This document shows, piece by piece, positions 5,705 to 13,151 of a DNA stretch of 37,535 nt (position 1 is its first letter; the number at the start of each line of letters is the position of its first letter). Source of the stretch: an uncultured Bacteroidales bacterium. Lineage in GTDB: Bacteria > Bacteroidota > Bacteroidia > Bacteroidales > UBA932. Location: assembly GCA_945870315.1 (NCBI GenBank), contig CAMBRR010000011.1, positions 1 through 37,535 on the forward strand, given 5' to 3'. A model generated the notes under the pieces. The model saw nothing but the letters and a program-made list of their open reading frames with translations, searched no databases and was not told where the DNA came from. Made by a program: the position numbers and the translations under genes.

Positions 5705-6695
5705 GGTTGCTATAAGTATAATCGTGCCGGTCTTCAATTCTGCCGACTACCTTGAGCGGTGCCTTGAAAGCATTGCTGCCCAGAGTTTTGGCAATTTTGA
5801 GGTCATTGCCGTTGATGATGGGAGTACGGACTCTTCCGCTGCAATTCTGGATAGATTTGCCGGGAAGGATAGCCGTTTCAAGGTCATTCACAAAAAGAAC
5901 GGGGGAGTCAGCGCCGCGAGAAATGATGCCTTGGAAGTTGCTGTGGGTGAATATGTTATGTTTGTGGATTCTGACGATGCTCTGCAACCTGGAAGTCTTA
6001 TGCTGATGTATGACAAGGGAAGAGGCTGTGATTTTGTACTTGGGGGCTATTGTGAAAGGAAAGATTCCGGCAGGGAGGAGGAATTCGTCCCGTTCCCAGG
6101 GCGGTTTTCCGGCAAGGATGGGATGACGGAATTCTGGGATAGGAATCTCAGACACAACTGCAAGATGATGGATGCTCCCTGGGCAAAGCTTTTTCTTAGG
6201 AAGAAGGTCGGAAATCTACGCTTTGACACCGGTCTGAGTTATGCCGAGGATAAGATATTCGTGTTTTCATTTCTGGAAAAATGTGATAGTGCAGCTTGCG
6301 TGGACCTTCCGGTTTATTCCTATTATATAAGAGGTGGGTCTCTTGGGTGTGACAAATCTTCGGACAGGCATCTGCTTCAGTTGAGGCACCTCCTTGGGGA
6401 ATATGCTCCTCTTCTGTCAAAACTCCGTTCCCGCTTCCCTGACAGCATCAAGGTCGCGTCCCTTTACCACGATGACCTGGTGATGAGGTACTGCTGCCGC
6501 ATCCTCAATGTCTTCCTCACCAGAAGGACATCTCTTCTTGATGAGGAATTCATCAGCTGGATATATTCTCTTATGTCGGCGGACACCAAACTCAACCTTT
6601 TTACCATCCGTATCGGTCAGGTGCCCAATTATCTCTTGTTCAAACTGAACAGACCGGCAGTCTCCGTTCGGATTTATAACCGTTTTGCAAGATGA
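5694..6695 (+). CDS. Family 2 glycosyltransferase
   Basis: This 333-aa GT-A fold transferase probably adds a sugar from a nucleotide-sugar donor to a surface glycan on the cytoplasmic face of the membrane. Visible motifs are ISIIVPVFNSADYLERCL at the N terminus, VDDGSTDSS (about 40-48), NGGVSAARN, and the metal-binding VDSDD (91-95). The ATG at 5694 is used because the protein then starts just before the first beta strand; an in-frame start at 5661 would add a segment overlapping the previous gene. The gene overlaps the Fe-S gene by 11 bases and the next gene by 4 (ATGA), so the three form one operon. The acceptor and sugar cannot be deduced. Confidence 0.9.
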   Translation: MSNKVAISIIVPVFNSADYLERCLESIAAQSFGNFEVIAVDDGSTDSSAAILDRFAGKDSRFKVIHKKNGGVSAARNDALEVAVGEYVMFVDSDDALQPGSLMLMYDKGRGCDFVLGGYCERKDSGREEEFVPFPGRFSGKDGMTEFWDRNLRHNCKMMDAPWAKLFLRKKVGNLRFDTGLSYAEDKIFVFSFLEKCDSAACVDLPVYSYYIRGGSLGCDKSSDRHLLQLRHLLGEYAPLLSKLRSRFPDSIKVASLYHDDLVMRYCCRILNVFLTRRTSLLDEEFISWIYSLMSADTKLNLFTIRIGQVPNYLLFKLNRPAVSVRIYNRFAR

Positions 6696-7888
6696 AACCG
6701 AAACTCGCCATATTGTTTGAAAGCAGCCCATTCGACAGGAAGGGAATGTTCAATGCAATCCACGAAAAGGTAAAGCGCCTGGTTGCTGACGGCACTTTTC
6801 AGGTGGAAGCCTTCTGCATCCACAGCAGGGACAATGCTTTCACACGAAGGGTAAGGCATACTCCCGAGTGCGAGAAGGTAGATTCCATCATCGTGGAAGG
6901 TGTGACCTATCATATACTATGGTATCCTTTTACAATAATAGACCATATCCTGACAGAAATACTTTCTTGCAAACCGCTGTTCTTCAAAAGATTCCTGAGA
7001 CATATCCTGCCGCTTTTCAGGTCATTCGACCTTGTTGAAGCTCATTCCACCACGGCCGGCTACGTTGCCTGTGAACTGAAAAAAGAATTCGGTATCCCAT
7101 ATGTCGTCACCTGGCACGGATCGGACATCCATACCCATCCTTATAAAAATTCTCTTGTCAGGAAGGCTACATGCAATGTTATAAGGTCAGCCGAGATGAA
7201 TGTCTATGTAAGCAAGGCTCTGATGCTCCAAAGCAGGCTTCTTGTGGATGATGCCCCTTCCCAGGTCATCTTCAACGGAGTGTCGGAACACTTTTTCCCT
7301 CTTGAGGCCGCAAAACGGGAACTTCTGAGAAGAGACTTTCATATTCCTTTGAATACCAGGGTGGTGGCCTTTGTCGGCAATCTGCATCCGGTCAAGAATG
7401 TTCTCACCCTACCTCGTATTTTCAAAAATTTAAAGGCAGCATATTCCGGCAATCTTCTCTTCTGGATAATCGGTGACGGCAAACTCCGCAGGGCACTTGA
7501 GGCGGAATTGAGAAACACTGCTTCCAACTTGCCTGTTGTGCTTTGGGGCAATATTCCCTCTCCGGAAATGCCCCGGATGATGAACTGCATAGACCTGCTT
7601 GTGCTCCCTAGTCTGAATGAGGGCCTGCCACTGGTCTGCTGCGAGGCGTTAAGGTGCGGATGCAATGTTGTCGCATCTGATGTGGGAGGTGTTGCCGAGG
7701 TGGTAGGGAAGGATTATGTCACTGCTCTTTCTGATGATTTTGCAGAGAAAATGGCAGTTCTTGCTGCTGACACCCTCCGACGAAGGGATGGCTCTTCCGA
7801 AATATTCCAGCCCTTGGCTTCCTGCTTCGACTGGAACACCTCGTGCAAGGCGGAACTGAGGCTTTTGAAACAGGTTGCTGGAGTTTAA
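6692..7888 (+). CDS. Family 4 glycosyltransferase
   Basis: This 398-aa protein has the GT-B fold of family 4 retaining transferases. The N-terminal half includes HSTTAGYVACELKKEFGIPY and TWHGSDIHTHPY. The C-terminal donor-binding half has VAFVGNLHPVKN, the linker IIGDGKLRRALEAEL, and the signature NEGLPLVCCEALRCGCNVVAS with its E-x7-E pair near residue 308. It is a full-length member, starting at ATGA overlapping the GT2 stop. It is the last gene of the three-gene glycan operon, and a weak hairpin plus T run follows. Its role is presumably assembly of a cell-surface or exopolysaccharide unit; the specificity is unknown. Confidence 0.9.
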   Translation: MKPKLAILFESSPFDRKGMFNAIHEKVKRLVADGTFQVEAFCIHSRDNAFTRRVRHTPECEKVDSIIVEGVTYHILWYPFTIIDHILTEILSCKPLFFKRFLRHILPLFRSFDLVEAHSTTAGYVACELKKEFGIPYVVTWHGSDIHTHPYKNSLVRKATCNVIRSAEMNVYVSKALMLQSRLLVDDAPSQVIFNGVSEHFFPLEAAKRELLRRDFHIPLNTRVVAFVGNLHPVKNVLTLPRIFKNLKAAYSGNLLFWIIGDGKLRRALEAELRNTASNLPVVLWGNIPSPEMPRMMNCIDLLVLPSLNEGLPLVCCEALRCGCNVVASDVGGVAEVVGKDYVTALSDDFAEKMAVLAADTLRRRDGSSEIFQPLASCFDWNTSCKAELRLLKQVAGV

Positions 7889-7918
7889 GCACGAGGGTAT
7901 GGTGTGCTGATTTTTTTT
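7888..7918 (+). terminator. Possible weak intrinsic terminator after the glycan operon
   Basis: AGCAC (7888-7892) can pair with GTGCT (7904-7908), followed by GA and eight T (7911-7918). The stem has only 5 bp. The T run leads directly into the next gene's -7 box at 7920. Confidence 0.35.
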
Positions 7919-7919
7919 G

Positions 7920-7927
7920 TATCTTTG
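7920..7927 (+). promoter_or_regulatory. -7 box of a nearly leaderless gene (HsdR_N protein)
   Basis: TATCTTTG matches TAnnTTTG and ends only 7 bases before the ATG at 7935, so the transcript should start at or next to the start codon. This also argues against the in-frame TTG at 7917, which lies inside the box region. Confidence 0.6.
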
Positions 7928-7934
7928 CAAGATT

Positions 7935-8363
7935 ATGGAACAAAATAGAAATGACTCCACAAGTCAGGTTTTCGATCCTCTAAGACGCAGGAATGTGGCT
8001 CTCACACCGGAAGAAAGGGTGCGCCAGTGGTTTATCGGAATTCTTTCCAAAGAAATGTGTGTTCCCTCTCATATGATGATGAGCGAGGTTTCCATTCATC
8101 TTGGAGGAAAGAAGTTCAGGGCGGACATCCTCGTCTACGATCGCGAACTCAAACCGCTTGCGGTCGTGGAATGCAAAAGACCTGAGGTGGCGCTTGATGA
8201 GAAAGTCATCAGTCAGGCTATGGCATATAATATGGTCCTGAATGTCAAATATCTGATAGTGACCAGCGGCGTTTCTACCCATATCTTCAGGCGCACGAAG
8301 GATTCTTTTGAAGCCTTGGACAAGGTGCCTGATTATCAACAGATGCTCGAATATATTGTCTGA
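7935..8363 (+). CDS. Type I restriction enzyme R N-terminal (HSDR_N) domain mini-protein
   Basis: The 142-aa protein corresponds to the nuclease-like N-terminal domain of HsdR alone. It has VRQWFIGIL, the PD-(D/E)XK-type core with FRADILVYD and the VVECKRPEV motif (Asp...Glu-x-Lys), then SQAMAYNMVLNVKYLIVTSG. There is no helicase domain and there are no hsdM/hsdS genes nearby. Free-standing versions like this are widespread in Bacteroidetes near housekeeping genes, and their role is not known to me. The promoter is nearly leaderless. The cca gene follows after 4 bases, so the two are probably co-transcribed. Confidence 0.85.
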   Translation: MEQNRNDSTSQVFDPLRRRNVALTPEERVRQWFIGILSKEMCVPSHMMMSEVSIHLGGKKFRADILVYDRELKPLAVVECKRPEVALDEKVISQAMAYNMVLNVKYLIVTSGVSTHIFRRTKDSFEALDKVPDYQQMLEYIV

Positions 8364-8367
8364 ACCT

Positions 8368-9819
8368 ATGTCAACAACAATTACCAAAGGATTTCTCGAC
8401 GATGAAATATTTTCCATCATCTCTAAGGCTGCCTCTGAAATGGGGGTAAAGGCTTTTGTGATAGGTGGTTATGTGCGTGACTGCTTTCTTGGAAGGCCCA
8501 ATAAGGATATAGATATAGTTGTTCAGGGCAGCGGAATAGCCCTGGCTGGACACATTGCCGGAATCCTGCATACAAATGTGAGTGTTTTCAAAAATTTTGG
8601 AACTGCTATGCTCCGCTACAAGGGTATTGAAGTGGAGTTCGTCGGTGCCAGGAAGGAGTCATACAGACGGAATTCCCGCAAGCCTATCGTTGAGGACGGT
8701 ACTCTTGAAGACGACCAGCTAAGGCGTGATTTTACTATCAATGCTATGGCGTTCAGTCTTCAGAAGGAAGATTATGGAGCTTTAGTAGATCCTTTCGGCG
8801 GCATCCGTGACCTTTCTGCAGGGATAATTCGAACTCCCCTTGACCCGGATACCACCTTCAGCGATGACCCTTTGAGAATGCTCCGTGCCGTACGGTTCGC
8901 AACCAAACTTTCCACTCCTGAGCAGGAGTTCAAGATTGTCCCGGAGGCTTTGGATTCGATAAGGCGCAATGCTTCCAGGATGGAGATTCTCTCAAAGGAA
9001 CGAATCGTTGAAGAACTCAATAAGATTCTTCTCACCCCAAAGCCATCATATGGGTTCGAACTCCTTGATTCGACCAACCTTCTGGAATGGGTTCTGCCTC
9101 AGCTTTCAAAACTTAAGGGAGTGGAAATGATTGATGGAAAAGCTCATAAGGACAATTTCAGCCACACCCTTCAGGTCTTGGACAATGTGGCCGCGGCAGA
9201 GGTCCAGGCCGGTCGTGAACCTAATCTCTGGCTTCGTTGGGCTGCCCTGCTTCATGATATCGCAAAGCCTGCCACCAAGCGCTTCGACCCAGCAATCGGA
9301 TGGACCTTCTATGGTCACGAAATCGTTGGGGCAAGGTGGATTCCGAAGATTTTCCAGTCGCTGAAAATGCCTCTTAACGAAAAGATGAAATATGTTCAAA
9401 AACTGGTGGAACTCCATCTGCGCCCGATTGCCCTTGTTACTGAGGAAGTTACGGATTCTGCAGTCAGGCGTCTTCTTTTCGAGGCAGGGGATGATATAGA
9501 TGACCTTATGATTCTTTGTAGCGCAGACATTACTTCTAAAAATCCGCAGAAAGTTGCCCGCCTGAAGGATAATTTCGAGCTAGTCAAGGCGAAACTCGTG
9601 GAGGTGGAGGCTAAGGATGCAATCCGCAATTTCAAGAATCCGATAACTGGTGACTATGTGATGGAACTCTATGGAATCGGGCCTTGCAACCTTATAGGCA
9701 AACTGAAGGAACAGGTCAAAGAAGCTATTCTGGACGGCGTCATAGAGAATTCTTTCGAGGCTGCCGATGCGTTTATGCGTGAGGCTGCCCTTAAGGAAGG
9801 ACTCACTCCTGTGAAATGA
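8368..9819 (+). CDS. cca: CCA-adding tRNA nucleotidyltransferase with HD domain
   Basis: The 483-aa protein repairs or builds the 3' CCA end of tRNA. The head domain has VIGGYVRDCFLG with the catalytic DIDIV pair and the RRDFTINAMA motif; then come the neck and body (DDPLRMLRAVRFA). A C-terminal HD phosphohydrolase domain follows, with LLHDIAKPATKR and FYGHEIVGARW. This class II layout with an HD domain is usual in Bacteroidetes. The ATG at 8368 lies 4 bases after the preceding stop; an upstream in-frame start would overlap that gene by more than 50 bases. The stop overlaps the XerC start (ATGA), so translation of the two is coupled. Confidence 0.93.
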   Translation: MSTTITKGFLDDEIFSIISKAASEMGVKAFVIGGYVRDCFLGRPNKDIDIVVQGSGIALAGHIAGILHTNVSVFKNFGTAMLRYKGIEVEFVGARKESYRRNSRKPIVEDGTLEDDQLRRDFTINAMAFSLQKEDYGALVDPFGGIRDLSAGIIRTPLDPDTTFSDDPLRMLRAVRFATKLSTPEQEFKIVPEALDSIRRNASRMEILSKERIVEELNKILLTPKPSYGFELLDSTNLLEWVLPQLSKLKGVEMIDGKAHKDNFSHTLQVLDNVAAAEVQAGREPNLWLRWAALLHDIAKPATKRFDPAIGWTFYGHEIVGARWIPKIFQSLKMPLNEKMKYVQKLVELHLRPIALVTEEVTDSAVRRLLFEAGDDIDDLMILCSADITSKNPQKVARLKDNFELVKAKLVEVEAKDAIRNFKNPITGDYVMELYGIGPCNLIGKLKEQVKEAILDGVIENSFEAADAFMREAALKEGLTPVK

Positions 9820-10811
9820 CCTTGGTATCCTCATATCTGGATTATGTAAGGACTGTCAGGAGGTATTCGCCTCTGACAGTGTCTTCTTATGGCAGCGTTC
9901 TGGAGGATTTCTGCTCATTCATTGCTGATGGATATGAAGGTGAACTCTCGGATGATGTTCTTCTGGAGTCGCTGAATGTCAATGTTTTGCGGGATTATCA
10001 GGTGAGCCTTCTGGACGAAAGGGGAATCTCTGCGAGGTCAGTAGGGCTTCATCTTTCAGTCCTGAGCGGGTTCTGCCGTTTTCTTGTCCGGGAGTCCATG
10101 CTTAAGTCCAATCCCGTCAAGCTTGTGCCTCGCCCGAGGCAGGAAAGGAAGTTGCCGGTTTTCTATAAGAAGGAGGCTATGCAGGCATATTTTGACGCCA
10201 CTCAGGAATATGCCTCGGAATCGATGCTGCAGCCTCTTGAGGAGTCTTCCGACAGAAAATATGCCGTCAAATTGTACCGAAGGCGTTTGAACAGGGCGGT
10301 AATATCCACTCTGTATTCTCTTGGGATCCGCCGCAGCGAACTTCTGCTGATGAGGCTCGGTGACGTAGATTTCTCCCGCAAGGTTGTAAAAATTCACGGA
10401 AAAGGCGACAAAACGCGAGAAATTCCTCTGGTTTCTTCATTATCAAAAGAATTATTCTTATATTTGAAAGCAGTTGAGGTGATGGTGGAGGGCGAAAGAT
10501 CTTTGAGTGATATGTTTTTTGTGACGGAAAGAGGCCGGGCCCTGTATCCCGTCTATGTGGACAGGCTGGTAAAGAGCGAATTCGGGCAGTTCAAGGCTTT
10601 TTCGCTCAGGAAGTCGCCCCACGTGCTCAGGCACACGGTGGCTACGGAACTCCTGGACGAAGGGGCGGACCTGAACTCCATCAAGGAGATGCTCGGGCAC
10701 TCCTCACTAGCAGCAACTCAGGTCTATACGCACAATTCCATTGCCAAACTTAAGTCTATTTATGAATCAGCCCATCCAAGGGCAAAAAACGGAGGTAAAA
10801 ATGGAGATTAG
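9816..10811 (+). CDS. xerC: Tyrosine recombinase XerC/XerD (chromosome dimer resolution)
   Basis: The 331-aa protein has the SAM-like core-binding domain (YSPLTVSSYGSVLEDFCSF) and a complete catalytic domain: Arg in GIRRSELLLM, Lys in GKGDKTREIP, His269-x-x-Arg272-His273 in PHVLRHT, LGHSS, and the nucleophile Tyr304 in QVYTH. All expected catalytic residues are present. XerC/D act at dif to resolve chromosome dimers. The position between cca and the hibernation factor, with overlapping reading frames, indicates a housekeeping Xer rather than a mobile-element integrase. XerC versus XerD cannot be settled from this sequence. An insertion with EESSDRKYAVKLYRRR between beta strand and helix appears to be a lineage feature. 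Confidence 0.87.
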   Translation: MTLVSSYLDYVRTVRRYSPLTVSSYGSVLEDFCSFIADGYEGELSDDVLLESLNVNVLRDYQVSLLDERGISARSVGLHLSVLSGFCRFLVRESMLKSNPVKLVPRPRQERKLPVFYKKEAMQAYFDATQEYASESMLQPLEESSDRKYAVKLYRRRLNRAVISTLYSLGIRRSELLLMRLGDVDFSRKVVKIHGKGDKTREIPLVSSLSKELFLYLKAVEVMVEGERSLSDMFFVTERGRALYPVYVDRLVKSEFGQFKAFSLRKSPHVLRHTVATELLDEGADLNSIKEMLGHSSLAATQVYTHNSIAKLKSIYESAHPRAKNGGKNGD

Positions 10812-11091
10812 AGTACAATCCATCAAGTTCGATGCAGATCAGAAGCTGTTGGACTTTGTAGAGAAGAAGTTCTCGAAACTGGGGAAATTCTATGATGCAA
10901 TCACAAAAGTGGATGTTGCACTGTCATTGCTTCCTGACCATGAGAACAAGAATGTTAAGGTTCAAGTCGGAATCCCGGGAGGAACAATCGTGGTAGAGAA
11001 GAATGCCAAGACCTTCGAAGATGCAGTTGTTGACTGTGCTGACATTCTCAAGGAAAAAATTGTAAGAGCAAAGGAAAAAAGAGGAGAATAG
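10801..11091 (+). CDS. raiA: Short ribosome hibernation-promoting factor (HPF/RaiA family)
   Basis: The 96-aa product starts MEIRVQSIKFDADQKL and continues with a lysine-rich helix (DFVEKKFSKLGKFYD) and strands with NKNVKVQVGIPGG and FEDAVVDCADILKEKI, the beta-alpha-beta-beta-beta-alpha pattern of the short HPF/YfiA family. It binds the 30S decoding centre and inactivates ribosomes in slow growth. There is no C-terminal dimerisation domain, so it is the short form. The chosen ATG overlaps the end of xerC by 11 bases; upstream in-frame codons lie inside xerC and would break the conserved N terminus. A strong terminator follows. Confidence 0.9.
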   Translation: MEIRVQSIKFDADQKLLDFVEKKFSKLGKFYDAITKVDVALSLLPDHENKNVKVQVGIPGGTIVVEKNAKTFEDAVVDCADILKEKIVRAKEKRGE

Positions 11092-11110
11092 ATGCTGATG
11101 CATTCAGTGT

Positions 11111-11141
11111 CGGGCTGGCGGAAGTCAGCCCGTTTTTTTTT
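11111..11141 (+). terminator. Intrinsic terminator after the cca-xerC-raiA operon
   Basis: CGGGCTG (11111-11117) pairs with CAGCCCG (11126-11132), extended by a G-T and a C-G pair around a GGAA loop. Nine T (11133-11141) follow. It lies 20 bases after the raiA stop. Confidence 0.85.
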
Positions 11142-11170
11142 GGATATGTTCGCTCAAAGAGTTAATTTTG
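11139..11170 (+). promoter_or_regulatory. holA promoter with full Bacteroidetes -33/-7 pair
   Basis: TTTG (11139-11142), a 20-base spacer, and TAATTTTG (11163-11170) match the Bacteroidetes consensus TTTG-N19-21-TAnnTTTG. The -33 element overlaps the T tract of the preceding terminator. The -7 box ends 6 bases before the holA ATG at 11177, so the transcript is probably leaderless; the in-frame TTG at 11168 falls inside the box. Confidence 0.7.
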
Positions 11171-11176
11171 CAAATT

Positions 11177-12220
11177 ATGGCCAAAGGTTTTTCAGATATC
11201 GATTCTCTTTGTAGAGGACTTGTGGAAGATGCACGAAAAGGCGTTTTCAAGATGGTGTATCTCCTTATGGGAGAGGAACCATACTATGTCGATATGGTGT
11301 GTGACGCTATCGTTGACAACTGCATTGACGAGAGTGAAAGGGATTTCAATCAGACAATCTGCTATGGCGCCGATGTGGATGCCGATGCAGTCATTACAGC
11401 AGCCAGGAGATATCCGATGTTTGCCCAAAGGCAACTCGTGGTTGTGAAGGAGGCCCAGATGATGAAATCTCTGGAGGACCTTGCATACTATTGTGAGAAA
11501 CCTCTCGATTCCACTGTGCTTGTCATCGCGCTTCACGGAGCGCGGGCAGACAAGAGGAAGAGCCTTTACAAGGCCGTAAGCAAGGTCGGAGTCGTGGTTG
11601 ATTCCGTGCGTTTGAGGGATTATGAACTGCCTCGATGGATAGCTTCCTTCTTCAGCGGGAAAGGTTTGACCATAGAACCGGATGCCGCAGCCTTGCTTGC
11701 AGAGCACGTAGGTGAGGACCTCGCCAAGATTGCTGTTGAAACGGAAAAGATGCTGAAGAACCTTCCTGAGGGTTCGAAGGTTATCACTTCCAGGGATATA
11801 GAAGAGAATATCGGCATCAGCAGGCAGTACAATATTTTCGAATTGTCCAAGGCTCTTGCCTTGAAAAATGCCCCTCAAGCCCTGAAGATAGCTGCTTACG
11901 CCGGTTCGCAGGCGGATTTTGCCATGCCTCCAGCCATTTCAGCCCTCTTCTTCCGGTTCAAGCGTTTGCTAAAGTATGAAGCTTTGCTTTCTTCTTGTCC
12001 CAATCCGTCTCCGGAAGACAAGGCCAGGGCACTTCAAGGCGTGTCTCCGTATTTTTACAAGGAATATGATGCTGCCGCGAGGAACTATCCTCTTACAAAA
12101 TGTATGTCAGTGATTTCCCTGCTGAAGGAATATGATTTCAAGGGCAAGGGAGGTGATGTGGGTGAAGCCACTCCGGAGGAACTCCTTGTGGAGCTGTCAG
12201 CCAGAATATTGAACATTTAA
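11177..12220 (+). CDS. holA: DNA polymerase III delta subunit
   Basis: The 347-aa protein has the layout of the clamp-loader delta subunit: the N-terminal segment VYLLMGEEPYYVDMVCDAIV, the sensor-like FAQRQLVVVKEAQMM, the central CEKPLDSTVLVIALHGARADKR, a helical domain with EPDAAALLAEHVGEDLAKI, and the C-terminal collar region. Delta opens the sliding clamp when the loader places it on DNA. The length is normal. The start at 11177 is fixed by the -7 box that ends 6 bases upstream. Eleven bases separate it from the following ABC gene, which may be co-transcribed. Confidence 0.9.
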   Translation: MAKGFSDIDSLCRGLVEDARKGVFKMVYLLMGEEPYYVDMVCDAIVDNCIDESERDFNQTICYGADVDADAVITAARRYPMFAQRQLVVVKEAQMMKSLEDLAYYCEKPLDSTVLVIALHGARADKRKSLYKAVSKVGVVVDSVRLRDYELPRWIASFFSGKGLTIEPDAAALLAEHVGEDLAKIAVETEKMLKNLPEGSKVITSRDIEENIGISRQYNIFELSKALALKNAPQALKIAAYAGSQADFAMPPAISALFFRFKRLLKYEALLSSCPNPSPEDKARALQGVSPYFYKEYDAAARNYPLTKCMSVISLLKEYDFKGKGGDVGEATPEELLVELSARILNI

Positions 12221-12231
12221 TTATAAGAATT

Positions 12232-13149
12232 ATGGGAATAATCCAGTGCAAGGACGTATGCAAGAGCTTCGGTGAAAAGGTGGCTCTTGATCACGTTTCC
12301 ATTGATGTTCCGCAGGGCGGGATATTCGGCCTGCTCGGACCTAACGGTGCAGGAAAAACAACTCTGATAAGAATCATCAACAGAATAACCATCCCTAATG
12401 ATGGACTTGTTCTTTTTAACGGTAATCCCATCACTCAGGAAGATGTGGCAAGGATAGGCTATCTTCCGGAAGAGAGGGGACTATACAGAAAGATGAAGGT
12501 TGGGGAACAGGCTATGTATTTCGCCCAACTGAAGGGAATGTCCTCCAGAGATGCCGCCAATGAACTCAAGAAGTGGTTTGTGAAATTCGGCATAGAAAGT
12601 TGGTGGAACAAGAAGGTGGAGGAACTCTCCAAGGGTATGGCTCAGAAGGTTCAGTTCATCACTACTGTAGTCCACAAGCCATCTCTGCTGATTCTCGATG
12701 AACCTTTTTCCGGTTTTGACCCTGTCAATGCTCAGATTATAAGGGAAGAAATCCTCTCCCTGAAGGAGAACGGAGCAACCATCATCCTTTCCACCCACAA
12801 TATGGAGTCGGTGGAAGAACTTTGTGACAATATTGCGCTTATCAACAAGTCTCACGTGGTGATATCCGGTGGCGTTGACCAGATTCGTCACGAGTATGGT
12901 AACAACAATGTGGAGCTTGTTTACACCGGTTCCAAGACATTGGAGGGTGTCGAAGGACTGTTCACCGTTCTCTCCGATGAAGACCAGAGTGGACGCCATA
13001 CGGCAGTCCTGTCCGTGGGTGATTCCAGGAGCACCAACGAAGTGTTGTCCGCCATCATTTCCGCAGGCGACGCAACCATCAATTCTTTCAAGGAACTTGT
13101 TCCGAGAATGAACGATATTTTCATCAAACTTGTAACTGAGGAGGCATAG
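12232..13149 (+). CDS. ABC transporter ATP-binding protein (NatA-like)
   Basis: This 305-aa ATPase has Walker A GPNGAGKTT (about residues 36-44), a Q-loop region with GYLPEERGLYRKMKV, signature-type ELSKGMAQKVQ, Walker B LLILDEPFSGFDP and the H-loop STHNM. The LSKGM signature and the PEERGLY motif are typical of NatA-like subunits of ABC-2 exporters. A C-terminal region of about 80 residues after the ATPase is normal for this group. It pairs with the permease gene 2 bases downstream. The substrate (Na+, drug or other) cannot be inferred. Confidence 0.9.
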   Translation: MGIIQCKDVCKSFGEKVALDHVSIDVPQGGIFGLLGPNGAGKTTLIRIINRITIPNDGLVLFNGNPITQEDVARIGYLPEERGLYRKMKVGEQAMYFAQLKGMSSRDAANELKKWFVKFGIESWWNKKVEELSKGMAQKVQFITTVVHKPSLLILDEPFSGFDPVNAQIIREEILSLKENGATIILSTHNMESVEELCDNIALINKSHVVISGGVDQIRHEYGNNNVELVYTGSKTLEGVEGLFTVLSDEDQSGRHTAVLSVGDSRSTNEVLSAIISAGDATINSFKELVPRMNDIFIKLVTEEA

Positions 13150-13151
13150 AA

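Noticed and set aside
7935..8363. Type I restriction-modification system
   Set aside because: Only the HsdR N-terminal domain is present; no helicase part and no hsdM or hsdS gene in the window.
9816..10811. Tyrosine recombinase as a mobile-element integrase
   Set aside because: It overlaps cca and raiA in a housekeeping operon and has the usual Xer features; no attachment sites or element genes flank it.
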